From contig JAGXRQ010000099.1 of NCBI GenBank assembly GCA_018335675.1, positions 1-42,256 on the forward strand: DNA of 42,256 nt, given 5' to 3'. The notes under the pieces are model-generated. The model was not told where the DNA came from. It searched no databases and worked only from the letters and a program-made list of their open reading frames with translations. The translations under genes were made by a program, and so were the position numbers. Positions 1-6,431 of this stretch are shown piece by piece. Each line of letters opens with the position of its first letter. The first letter of the stretch is position 1. Origin of the DNA: Bacteroidota bacterium (GTDB taxonomy: Bacteria; Bacteroidota; Bacteroidia; Bacteroidales; UBA7960).

Positions 1-90
1 AGTTCTGGCAATGGTTTTTCGACCTTTGCCTTTCTCATGCATTTGCAGTAATTGTTTAATCAGCCTCATAGGTTTTGGTTTTCCAGCCAT
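1..90 (-). CDS. IS21 family transposase IstA, N-terminal fragment
   Basis: Reading leftward from the ATG at 90-88 gives 30 codons beginning MAGKPKPMRLIKQLLQMHEK and continuing GKGRKTIART to the window edge. This matches the start of IstA transposases: a lysine-rich lead-in followed by the first helix of a helix-turn-helix that would bind the element's own ends. The DDE catalytic domain and the partner ATPase gene istB would lie to the left, outside the window. The frame is open as far as visible, so intactness cannot be judged. It was identified from motif memory only. Confidence 0.7.
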   Translation of the reverse strand, partial: MAGKPKPMRLIKQLLQMHEKGKGRKTIART

Positions 91-102
91 CTGTTCTAAA
101 AT

Positions 103-124
103 TTAGAGGTTTATAAACCTCTAA
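103..124. repeat. Perfect 22-bp palindrome upstream of the IS21 transposase
   Basis: TTAGAGGTTTA at 103-113 is followed directly by its exact complement to 124. It sits 13 bp before the transposase start codon. On the transposase strand it would form an 11-bp hairpin followed by an A/T-rich stretch, so it could block incoming transcription, or it could be a protein-binding site. Function is inferred from position only. Confidence 0.6.
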
Positions 125-150
125 GAAAATAAAACCTATTCAAATCTAAG

Positions 151-243
151 GGGGTCAGTATCTGCCGGAATGTCAGAAAATTTTTTCTAAATTTGATAAT
201 AATTATCCGGTTTTTAAGGGGTCAATATGCTCCGGAATATCCA
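151..243. repeat. IS21-type terminal repeats (two copies)
   Basis: Two related 25-26 bp units, at 151-175 and 218-243, share GGGGTCA(g/a)TAT and CCGGAAT and are separated by an A/T-rich spacer. They are probably transposase-binding repeats of the IS end. The second unit forms the outer boundary of the element. Confidence 0.6.
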
Positions 244-400
244 GGTAATAAGGTTGCTGTGGTGCTGGATTCATTGTGCTACTAAGGTTATATGGTTTGG
301 TTTCTGCAAAACTCCCGCTATTGCGGAGCTTCCAGTTCTTGCATTGAATTTCCAGCTTCTGCTTTCGCAGAACTGGAAACTTCCAAAAAACTATCTTCAA
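244..400. repeat. Dispersed palindromic intergenic repeat, copy A (abuts the IS21 end)
   Basis: This stretch matches 3601-3730. Both begin GGTAATAAGGTTG and share a block with CCCGCTA-TGCGG, TTCCAGTTCTT, GAATTTCCAGCTTC and a CTTCCAAAAAACTATCTTC-type end. The core can fold: TTCCAGTTCT at 330-339 is complementary to AGAACTGGAA at 369-378, around a smaller GCAGAA-type hairpin. It is non-coding, because reading frames across it are not preserved between the copies. The IS21 end begins exactly where the similarity stops on the left. Confidence 0.65.
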
Positions 401-524
401 ACCTTCAATCTGCACAATCTTCTCAATCCTGTATTTCGCCAGAATTTCAACTTCAACAATAAAATAGCTGCAAAGAATATGTAGATTAAATATGCATTTA
501 TGTATAAATATATTGTTAATTTAT

Positions 525-532
525 TATTTTTG
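525..532 (+). promoter_or_regulatory. Bacteroidota -7 box for the ORF6N gene
   Basis: TATTTTTG matches TAnnTTTG and lies 37 bases before the ATG at 570. No clear -33 box was seen at the expected spacing. Its position downstream of an in-frame ATG at 492 argues that 570 is the real start. Confidence 0.45.
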
Positions 533-569
533 TTGCACAAATTTACTATTTCAACAAAACTTGTTTTTT

Positions 570-1442
570 ATGACACAGAGTGAATTCCCAATTCAAAATA
601 TAAAGACCAGAATTTACGAGATACGTGGAAAGCAGGTAATGCTGGATCGTGATTTGGCGGAGCTTTATGGAGTTATTACCGGAAGATTGAATGAACAAGT
701 AAAAAGGAACAAAGAACGATTTCCTCATGATTTCACGTTCCAATTAAACGATACGGAATTTAAAAATCTTGAAAACTTGATATCGCAAAATGCGACATCA
801 AATTGGGGTGGTGTAAGAAAGTATCCATACGCATTTACAGAGCAAGGAGTTGCAATGCTATCAAGTGTTCTCAAAAGCAAGCAAGCTGTTGAAGTCAATA
901 TACAAATTATGCGTGCTTTCGTTGAAATGAGGCATTATTTGACTAAAAATGCTGAAGTTTTCGAGAAGTTTCATAGGATAGATCAGAAGCTTTTGATACA
1001 TGATGAAAACTTCAACAAGTTGTTTAAAGCATTGGAGCAAAATCAACTTACACCCAAACAAGGCATCTTTTTTCAAGGTCAGGTTTTTGATGCCCACGTT
1101 TTTATTTCAGACCTGATTAGAAACGCAGAAAAAACCATCATTCTTTTTGATAATTATGTGGATGAACAAGTTCTTACTGTGCTAAGCAAAAAGAAAGCAG
1201 ATGTTGAAATCTGCATTTACTCAAAAAACATCAATAATAAACTCCGGCAGGATGTTGAGAAATTCAACGTTCAATACAAAAATCTTACAATAAAGAAGTT
1301 CGATGATTGTCACGACCGTTTTTTGATTATAGATAATCAAATCTACCACATTGGCGCCTCTTTAAAAGATCTTGGAAAAAAATGGTTTGCATTTTCAAAA
1401 TTAGAAATTGATATAAATCGGATTTTTGGGGAGTTAGAGTGA
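570..1442 (+). CDS. ORF6N domain protein with PLD-like C-terminal domain
   Basis: The protein has 290 residues, counted from the ATG at 570. A possible earlier ATG at 492 adds a hydrophobic, non-conserved-looking leader and lies upstream of the probable -7 box. Residues about 8-100 form an ORF6N domain (IYEIRGKQVMLDRDLAELYG, then NEQVKRNKERFPHDF and YAFTEQGVAMLSSVL), a DNA-binding module common in phage and plasmid regulators. After a helical linker comes a domain with DNYVDEQVLTVLSKK and a motif HDRFLIID, followed by GASLKDLGKKWFAFSK. HxRxxxxD resembles the HxK(x)4D half-motif of phospholipase D-like enzymes. One such motif per chain would require dimerisation for activity. The architecture is a recurrent but poorly characterised accessory protein. 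A regulatory or defence role is inference. It sits between IS21 DNA and a toxin-antitoxin pair. Confidence 0.75.
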   Translation: MTQSEFPIQNIKTRIYEIRGKQVMLDRDLAELYGVITGRLNEQVKRNKERFPHDFTFQLNDTEFKNLENLISQNATSNWGGVRKYPYAFTEQGVAMLSSVLKSKQAVEVNIQIMRAFVEMRHYLTKNAEVFEKFHRIDQKLLIHDENFNKLFKALEQNQLTPKQGIFFQGQVFDAHVFISDLIRNAEKTIILFDNYVDEQVLTVLSKKKADVEICIYSKNINNKLRQDVEKFNVQYKNLTIKKFDDCHDRFLIIDNQIYHIGASLKDLGKKWFAFSKLEIDINRIFGELE

Positions 1443-1849
1443 GCTGCAAACTGTTTCCTCCACCGTCATTTCGACCGTTAGGGAGAAATCCCGTTGTACA
1501 ACGCATCATCATTACAAACCCGCACCACACCCCATACTCCGTTAGGAGTTAAACCTCAATAGCTTGGATAATTGCACGAAAGAAAAGCGCTGCGCTACAC
1601 AGTTTATTAATGGCTGAAATGTTTGTTGTCAGCGCAACGGAGAGGAGGTTTATTGTAAAGACATGCCTACCCGGCATGTCTCCAATTTCTCCATCATGGC
1701 AGATATGTAGAGACGCGCCTATCTTCTGGCGCGTCTCTAAAGGCTCATGGAGCAATGCCTTATTATTGTTGGTTTTTACCAATATTGGGGATGAGGTTTT
1801 GGGGTTGGGGTGGAAGGTGCAAGGTTCAGTGCGGAGAATATAATGTTAT
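1443..1849. repeat. Intergenic repeat cluster (no gene seen)
   Basis: This 407-bp gap holds several unrelated palindromes and dispersed repeats. At 1464-1493 is a CGTCATTTCGACCG / GGAGAAATC unit of a kind common in Bacteroidota intergenic DNA. ACTCC-GTTA-GGAGT lies near 1536-1549. GACATGCC/GGCATGTC forms a hairpin at 1660-1680, and a 12-bp perfect stem lies at 1708-1739. A G-rich unit, GGGGTTGGGGTGGAAGG, occurs at 1801-1817 and again near 3555. Short open frames crossing it look accidental, because they run through the palindromes on both strands. Confidence 0.6.
1708..1739. repeat. GTAGAGACGCG-type hairpin
   Basis: TAGAGACGCGCC at 1708-1719 and its exact complement at 1728-1739 enclose an 8-base loop. 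The core AGAGACGCG recurs in the 34-bp palindrome at 32088-32121, so this is a dispersed palindromic family rather than a single terminator. No T-run follows on either strand. Confidence 0.65.
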
Positions 1850-2521
1850 TTATTGCTTCTTTTTAAATACACCCTTATTTTTCCAATATAGCTTTTTATT
1901 CTTATAGACAATTGTATCATTATTTAGGCTTAGATAATGATACATGCCAAGATTTAAAGGAAAATCAATTATGAAATAATTGCACATCTGGCTCTTAACT
2001 CTATATTTCTCTAAAGTTATAAAGTCTAATGCTAATCCATGATTTGTCTCTGTAGGAAAGCCATAATAAATTCTCACAAAAAATTCACTAAATTCTAAGG
2101 ACTTCGGAATTTTTATTATCCTGTCTTTTTGTCTTATGATTTCTTGGTTATCTATATATAGTGAAAACCTTATGTAGTCTTTGTCCATCTCGTATAATCC
2201 ACCTTGAGGTCTTAATTCTATTGATATGCTATCGATATTATGAAACTCTTCTTGAACTTCGATTGATATTTTTGATACATCAATACGACTATTTAATATT
2301 ATTATTCCATCTTTGTTAATTGTCCATGTTCCATCGGAAGTAATATTATTAAAACTAGTTAAGCTTTGTTTATATTTATATGTAGAATCAGGTAATAATT
2401 CAAGAGTATAGTAAGATCTCACGTATTTACCTGGAATGGAATATTGAGTGTTACATGAATAGCCAATAAACACTAAAATAATAAAAAAGACAAATTCAAT
2501 CTTCGTTTTTTTAACGGGCAT
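1850..2521 (-). CDS. Hypothetical lipoprotein
   Basis: The protein has 223 residues from the ATG at 2521. It starts with a charged MPVKKTK, a hydrophobic stretch to residue 20, and a lipobox-like FIGYSC with Cys23, so it is predicted to be anchored in the envelope. The mature part has beta-strand-like runs typical of small Bacteroidota lipocalin-like lipoproteins (LELLPDSTYKYKQ, DGTWTINKDGIIIL), but I do not recognise a family. The frame stays open for another 81 codons upstream, to 2764. That extension would bury the signal peptide and overlap the antitoxin promoter, so it is rejected; a start at 2533 is also possible. It is divergent from the toxin-antitoxin pair. Function is unknown. Confidence 0.55.
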   Translation of the reverse strand: MPVKKTKIEFVFFIILVFIGYSCNTQYSIPGKYVRSYYTLELLPDSTYKYKQSLTSFNNITSDGTWTINKDGIIILNSRIDVSKISIEVQEEFHNIDSISIELRPQGGLYEMDKDYIRFSLYIDNQEIIRQKDRIIKIPKSLEFSEFFVRIYYGFPTETNHGLALDFITLEKYRVKSQMCNYFIIDFPLNLGMYHYLSLNNDTIVYKNKKLYWKNKGVFKKKQ

Positions 2522-2717
2522 ATTTCCAATCATAATAACTATATGTTTTTTACCTTTCTCCGGATTTGTATATGCTCCAGATAACAGTTGTTTTTCCAGG
2601 ATCCCGAAGATTAGTGATTTCCGCTTCGCTCCAATATGAAAGTTTTTTACAACCCATTTTTTTCGGTTATTATGCTCAAAAATAGTTGTTCTTTTCTCAA
2701 ATTCAAAGAAATTACTA

Positions 2718-2748
2718 TTGTAATTTTCAGGCAATTGTAGTATTTTTG
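2718..2748 (+). promoter_or_regulatory. Strong Bacteroidota-type promoter of the toxin-antitoxin operon
   Basis: TTG at 2718-2720 is separated by 20 bases from TATTTTTG at 2741-2748, which is the consensus -33/-7 arrangement recognised by the Bacteroidota housekeeping sigma factor. The antitoxin ATG follows 21 bases later. Confidence 0.65.
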
Positions 2749-2769
2749 TATTAATTAAAGACATTTCAA

Positions 2770-3003
2770 ATGAATATACAAGCTCAAAAAGCGGTTATTA
2801 TAGAACAGTTTAAACAGCTTAATGACATTAATCTGATTAATGCCATTAAAAGCATACTAGATTATGCTGAAAAAAAAGAAGAAAGTTTTTTAGATATTCC
2901 TGAATCTCACCAGAAATTAGTTTGTGATCGATTTGATAAAGTTCGCAAAAATCCGGATAGTCTTATAGATTGGGAAGAAGCAAAGAAAACTTTGAGATAC
3001 TGA
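2770..3003 (+). CDS. Antitoxin of a RelE/ParE-type addiction module
   Basis: This is a 77-residue, mostly helical, charged protein: MNIQAQKAVIIEQFKQLND at the start, then a linker LDIPESHQKLVCDRFDK and a C-terminal WEEAKKTLRY. Bacteroidota antitoxins paired with RelE/ParE toxins have this size and build, with the C-terminal segment expected to wrap around the toxin. Its stop codon overlaps the toxin start (TGATG at 3001-3005), giving tight translational coupling. It is expected to neutralise the toxin and repress its own promoter just upstream. No classical DNA-binding motif is obvious, so autoregulation is inferred. Confidence 0.7.
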   Translation: MNIQAQKAVIIEQFKQLNDINLINAIKSILDYAEKKEESFLDIPESHQKLVCDRFDKVRKNPDSLIDWEEAKKTLRY

Positions 3004-3317
3004 TGAAGAAATACAGTGTAAAAATTGAAGCAGAAGCTCTGTCTGATATCCAAAGCATTACTGACTGGTACAATGAGGCACAAGCCGGACTTGGGAAACG
3101 ATTTCAGAAAACGGTAATTACCCAGATTAACTCTTTAAGTAATAACCCACAAATTTATGCAATTAGGTACAAAAAAATCCGATGTCTGAATGTGAAAAAG
3201 TTTCCTTACATGGTGCATTTTTACATTAATGATGAGACACTCACAACTGAAATACTTGCAGTTATTAGCACTTCTCAAAACCCAAAAATATGGGAAGAAA
3301 AAACCTATAAAAAATAG
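3003..3317 (+). CDS. RelE/ParE family toxin
   Basis: The protein has 104 residues from the ATG at 3003, which overlaps the antitoxin stop by one base. An earlier in-frame start inside the antitoxin gene is less likely. The sequence fits the RelE/ParE fold: N-terminal strand KYSVKIEAEALSDIQSITDW, then an amphipathic helix hairpin with WYNEAQAGLGKRF, then strands with YAIRYKKIRCLNVKKFPY, VHFYIND and EILAVISTSQNPKIW. Most such proteins are either ribosome-dependent mRNA endonucleases (RelE) or gyrase poisons (ParE). The basic RYKKIR-KKFPY region and the missing classical RelE catalytic set leave the target open. The protein forms an operon with its antitoxin. Confidence 0.75.
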   Translation: MKKYSVKIEAEALSDIQSITDWYNEAQAGLGKRFQKTVITQINSLSNNPQIYAIRYKKIRCLNVKKFPYMVHFYINDETLTTEILAVISTSQNPKIWEEKTYKK

Positions 3318-3820
3318 TTTCCTGCAATAGTTGATAAACCTTTTATTTGCATTTATATGATTATCAATTGATTATTCCTCTATTATTGGCTGGGATTTTA
3401 AACTATTCGATATAAATCTGTTTCTTCAAATATTATATTGTACACCCGGATTACAGGAACTATTTAAAATAAAAAATAAATTCAAAGAATTTTCCCAGAA
3501 AAATGTAGCTGCGCTGTAATCAACGCCCTGCTTCTAAATATTGGGAAGAAAGGGTTGGGGTTGGGGTGGAAGGTGCAATGCTGGATGCATGTTTTATCGA
3601 GGTAATAAGGTTGGTTGTTGCAACCCCAGAAGCTGGAAGTCCCGCTAATGCGGGAGTTTCCAGTTCTTACATGGAATTTCCAGCTTCCGCATAAGCGGAA
3701 CTGCAAACTCCCAAAAAACCATCTTCAATTCTTATAAATCTTACAAATCTTCAATCTTACAAATCTTATGAATCTTCAGTCTTATAATTCTCCAATCCCC
3801 CAAAATTTAAATAAAAGAAT
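3318..3820. repeat. Intergenic stretch with dispersed repeat copy B and a degenerate tandem tract
   Basis: No gene is visible here. A G-rich unit (near 3552-3578) also occurs at 1799-1822. Repeat copy B (3601-3730) is the counterpart of the copy next to the IS21 end. It contains nested palindromes: CCCGCTAATGCGGG around 3650, and GTTCTTACATGGAATTTCC followed by GCTTCCGC/GCGGAACTGC. From about 3733 to 3790 there is a loose tandem of AATCTTACA / AATCTTCAG units (8-9 bp), like the other degenerate tracts in this window. Confidence 0.6.
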
Positions 3821-3828
3821 TATTTTTG
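3821..3828 (+). promoter_or_regulatory. -7 box for the kinase-RapZ operon
   Basis: TATTTTTG matches TAnnTTTG and lies 30 bases before the chosen ATG at 3859. No good -33 box is seen. It overlaps an earlier TTG that could be read as a start, which supports the later ATG. Confidence 0.45.
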
Positions 3829-3858
3829 CTTCATTACCTGCAAATCTTATTCTTTATA

Positions 3859-5319
3859 ATGGAAAGTCATAAAATCGTTGAAAATATTTCTCTTCTTTTT
3901 AAGATGCATTTTGGCGTTGAGCCTCAATCTGTAACTCTTTTGCCACTTTCAGGCTCTGATAGAAAATATTACAGAATCGTTGGGGCAAATAAAACTGTTG
4001 TTGGGGCATATAATCCTGATGTGGCTGAAAATATTGCATTTTTGGAGTTCACAAAGCATTTTCACAAAGCCGGATTGCCGGTGCCTGTAGTTATTTGCGA
4101 AGACGAGCAAAAACTTACATACCTACTTAGCGATTTGGGCGATACAACCTTGTTTGCTACATTACCGCACAAAAGAGAACAGGTAGCTTTTTCTGATGAA
4201 ACTATCTCATTTTATAAAAAGGTGCTAGAATTGTTGCCGGAGTTTCAGATAAAGGCTGCAAAAGGTTTGAATTATGATGTTTGCTATCCTCGTATGTATT
4301 TCGACAGATCGTCTATGATGTGGGATTTGAATTATTTTAAATATTATTTTCTTAAACTGGGTGGTTTTGTATTTGACGAACAAAAACTGGAAGATAGTTT
4401 TAATGATTTTGTAAAGCTCCTATCTGAAGCCGATTCTGATTATTTCCTTTACAGAGATTTTCAGTCAAGAAACATTATGCTTGTAGATGGCAATCCGTAT
4501 TTTATTGACTATCAGGGTGGGAGAAAAGGAGCCCTTCAATATGATGTTGCATCTCTTTTATATGATGCAAAAGCAAATATTCCTTACAGTCTGAGAAATG
4601 AATTGCTCGAATTTTATATAAGTAATCTGCATAATTATATAAAGTTTGATGAGCAGCAGTTTAGAAAACATTACTATGCTTATGTTCTTGTTAGAGTGTT
4701 TCAGGCGATGGGAGCATACGGCTTTAGGGGATTTATTGAAAAGAAGCCGGTGTTTCTACAAAGTGTTCCATATGCAATCAGCAATCTTGAGTATTTATTA
4801 GATAATGATTTAATTCCGTCACAACTTACATACTTGAAAGAGGTTATAGCCGGTATTGTCAATTCTCCAATGAGGGAAAAGTATGAACCTAAAAGTCAAT
4901 TGGAGGAAAATCTAACTGTCAGGTTATACAGTTTTTCATACAAGAAAGGATTACCTGTGGATCTTTCAGGCAATGGTGGCGGGTTTGTATTTGATTGCAG
5001 GGCTTTACCAAATCCGGGCAGAGAAGAACAATTTAGACCATATTCAGGATTAGATAAAGTTGTTATAGAATTTTTGAAAGATAAAACTGAAGTTTCGCAG
5101 TTCTTGGAAAACTGTGAAAAGATTGTTGACCAGACAGTACAGAATTATATAAGCAGAAAATTCACTGATCTTATGATTTCGTTTGGTTGCACCGGCGGAC
5201 AACATAGGTCGGTATACTGCACTGAAAAGCTTGCTAAATCGCTGTCTGACAAATATAATGTTGAAGTAATAATCGAACATATTGAAAAGCAGAATTGGCC
5301 TTTAAGAGTTAAAAACTAA
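3859..5319 (+). CDS. Aminosugar (AmgK-like) kinase fused to a RapZ C-terminal domain
   Basis: The protein has 486 residues. Residues 1 to about 330 are an aminoglycoside-phosphotransferase-type kinase: the catalytic loop is YRDFQSRN (Asp200, Asn205, with Tyr in place of the usual His) and the metal-binding motif is FIDYQGG (Asp217). This is the family of AmgK, which phosphorylates MurNAc/GlcNAc at the anomeric position during peptidoglycan recycling. Residues about 350-486 match the C-terminal domain of RapZ (VFDCRALPNPGREEQFRP, then SFGCTGGQHRSVYCTEKLA at 442-460). In enterobacteria that domain senses glucosamine-6-phosphate. The ATP-binding N-terminal half of RapZ is absent. The next gene is a MurU-like nucleotidyltransferase, so the pair can make a UDP-aminosugar. 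The substrate is inferred from the family and the neighbour. The last four codons lie in a heptamer repeat tract. Confidence 0.85.
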   Translation: MESHKIVENISLLFKMHFGVEPQSVTLLPLSGSDRKYYRIVGANKTVVGAYNPDVAENIAFLEFTKHFHKAGLPVPVVICEDEQKLTYLLSDLGDTTLFATLPHKREQVAFSDETISFYKKVLELLPEFQIKAAKGLNYDVCYPRMYFDRSSMMWDLNYFKYYFLKLGGFVFDEQKLEDSFNDFVKLLSEADSDYFLYRDFQSRNIMLVDGNPYFIDYQGGRKGALQYDVASLLYDAKANIPYSLRNELLEFYISNLHNYIKFDEQQFRKHYYAYVLVRVFQAMGAYGFRGFIEKKPVFLQSVPYAISNLEYLLDNDLIPSQLTYLKEVIAGIVNSPMREKYEPKSQLEENLTVRLYSFSYKKGLPVDLSGNGGGFVFDCRALPNPGREEQFRPYSGLDKVVIEFLKDKTEVSQFLENCEKIVDQTVQNYISRKFTDLMISFGCTGGQHRSVYCTEKLAKSLSDKYNVEVIIEHIEKQNWPLRVKN

Positions 5320-5344
5320 AAGTTAAAAGTTAAAAGTTAAAAGC
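5307..5344. repeat. Degenerate heptamer tract (AGTTAAA) containing a stop codon
   Basis: Five 7-bp units (AGTTAAA, AACTAAA, then AGTTAAA three times) are followed by AGC. The kinase-RapZ stop codon TAA (5317-5319) is inside the second unit, and the first unit overlaps the codons before it. Confidence 0.8.
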
Positions 5345-5348
5345 AAAA

Positions 5349-5397
5349 CCTAATACCCAATACCCAATACCTAAAACCTGATACCTAAAACCTAAAT
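5349..5397. repeat. Degenerate heptamer tract (CCTAATA family)
   Basis: Seven units are seen: CCTAATA, CCCAATA, CCCAATA, CCTAAAA, CCTGATA, CCTAAAA, CCTAAAT. The variable positions are the same as in the 25201-25291 tract. It ends 7 bases before the nucleotidyltransferase start codon. Confidence 0.8.
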
Positions 5398-5404
5398 TTA
5401 TCTT

Positions 5405-6127
5405 ATGAAGGCCTTGATACTCGCAGCTGGATTAGGGACAAGGTTAAAGCCCTTGACCGACAATAAACCAAAAGCTCTTGTTGAGCTTGGCGGTAAAACA
5501 TTGCTTGAACATGCAATTGAAAAGCTTGTGGAGTCGGGTGTTAGTGATATTATAATTAATGTTCATCATTTTCATGAAATGATGAAGAGTTTTATTGGCA
5601 ATCTGAGTTATAATGGAATATCACTGAGTATCTCTGATGAAAAGGAGCTTTTGCTTGATACCGGTGGTGGTTTATGGAAAGCTAAAAGCTTTTTTAATGA
5701 TGGCAAACCTTTCTTACTTTATAATGTAGATATAATTTCAGATATTGATTTAAAAGGTCTTTGCAGTTCACACATTAAAAACAAAGCCCTTGCAACCCTT
5801 GCTGTTACTGAAAGAAAAGCAGTAAGAACCTTTTTATGGGATAGCAACAAATTGTGCGGATGGCGAAATAATAATACAGGCGAAGAAATTCTATCATATA
5901 AGACAGAAAAAGAGCCTTTACAAATGGCGTTCAGCGGTATTCATTGCATAAATCCGGAGATTTTTAAATTATATAATGCAGAAGGCGTTTTTTCTATCAA
6001 AGATGTTTATCTCAAAATTGCAAAAGAATTCAAAATAGCTCCTTTTATTCATGATGCCAATAATTGGTTTGATACAGGAACGATAGAAAATCTTAGTAAA
6101 GCTGAAAAGTATATTCTAAAAAGATAA
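5405..6127 (+). CDS. MurU-like sugar-1-phosphate nucleotidyltransferase
   Basis: The protein has 240 residues and a single Rossmann-like nucleotidyltransferase domain. The signature LAAGLGTRLKPLTDNKPKAL (residues 6-25) binds the nucleotide. NVDII (107-111) stands in place of the usual NGD and carries the metal-binding Asp109. WFDTGTIENLSKAEKYI near the C-terminus is typical of the short MurU/RmlA-like group. MurU converts MurNAc-1-phosphate and UTP to UDP-MurNAc, bypassing de novo synthesis. The preceding gene encodes the matching kinase type, which supports this over other sugar nucleotidyltransferases. There is no C-terminal acyltransferase (GlmU-type) domain. It is probably in one operon with its neighbours. 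Confidence 0.75.
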   Translation: MKALILAAGLGTRLKPLTDNKPKALVELGGKTLLEHAIEKLVESGVSDIIINVHHFHEMMKSFIGNLSYNGISLSISDEKELLLDTGGGLWKAKSFFNDGKPFLLYNVDIISDIDLKGLCSSHIKNKALATLAVTERKAVRTFLWDSNKLCGWRNNNTGEEILSYKTEKEPLQMAFSGIHCINPEIFKLYNAEGVFSIKDVYLKIAKEFKIAPFIHDANNWFDTGTIENLSKAEKYILKR

Positions 6128-6131
6128 AAGT

Positions 6132-6431
6132 ATGAGTTTTGCAGGGCATGTAGTGGATATGATCAATAGGGTCAAGTATAATGAATCTCTCAAAAAAGGG
6201 ATAAGATCCAAGCATTCCCGTGTTAAGGAAGAGTATATAAAGAAAATAAGTAGTGACGGTTATAACTCGTTAAAATACAAAGAGCTTACTCCTGAAGAAC
6301 TAAGGCATTTAAAAAGCAGAATAAAAGCAGAAATAATTATTCAAAATCGAAATTATATTATAAAAACAACAATAATTCTTTTGTTTTCACTTTTCCTGGT
6401 TATTTCTCTTGGGTATTATTTATTCTATTGA
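6132..6431 (+). CDS. Small hypothetical membrane protein
   Basis: The protein has 99 residues and starts 4 bases after the nucleotidyltransferase stop, so it is probably co-transcribed. The first 75 residues are basic and helical (MSFAGHVVDMINRVKYN, later LTPEELRHLKSRIKAE). Residues about 76-98 form one membrane helix (TTIILLFSLFLVISLGYYLF), placing the N-terminal part in the cytoplasm by the positive-inside rule. I recognise the MSFAGHV start from other Bacteroidota hypothetical proteins but know no function. It ends tail-to-tail with the nuclease gene: the two stop codons are directly adjacent (6429-6431 and 6432-6434). Confidence 0.65.
   Translation: MSFAGHVVDMINRVKYNESLKKGIRSKHSRVKEEYIKKISSDGYNSLKYKELTPEELRHLKSRIKAEIIIQNRNYIIKTTIILLFSLFLVISLGYYLFY

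Larger units (their letters stand above)
1..243 (-). mobile_element. IS21-like insertion sequence, one end (runs off the left edge)
   Basis: The element consists of a truncated istA-type reading frame (1-90, reading leftward), a palindrome at 103-124, and two copies of a terminal-type repeat sharing GGGGTCA, a short variable stretch and CCGGAAT (151-175 and 218-243). Multiple terminal repeats of this kind are usual for IS21-family ends. The outer limit is placed at 243 because the last repeat ends in CA, and because the DNA from 244 on matches another genomic repeat that starts with the same GGTAATAAGG at 3601. The other end, istB and the target duplication are outside the window. Confidence 0.7.

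Noticed and set aside
203-484. Open frames on both strands across 203-484
   Set aside because: They run through the IS end and a palindromic repeat, are not preserved in the second repeat copy, and have no promoter or family resemblance.
492-569. Earlier start (492) for the ORF6N protein
   Set aside because: The added residues are hydrophobic and not family-like, and the probable -7 box at 525-532 lies downstream of that start.
1707-1740. Hairpin at 1708-1739 as a standard intrinsic terminator
   Set aside because: No T-run follows on either strand and the core belongs to a dispersed palindrome family.
2522-2764. N-terminal extension of the hypothetical lipoprotein
   Set aside because: It would bury the signal peptide and lipobox inside the protein and overlap the antitoxin promoter.
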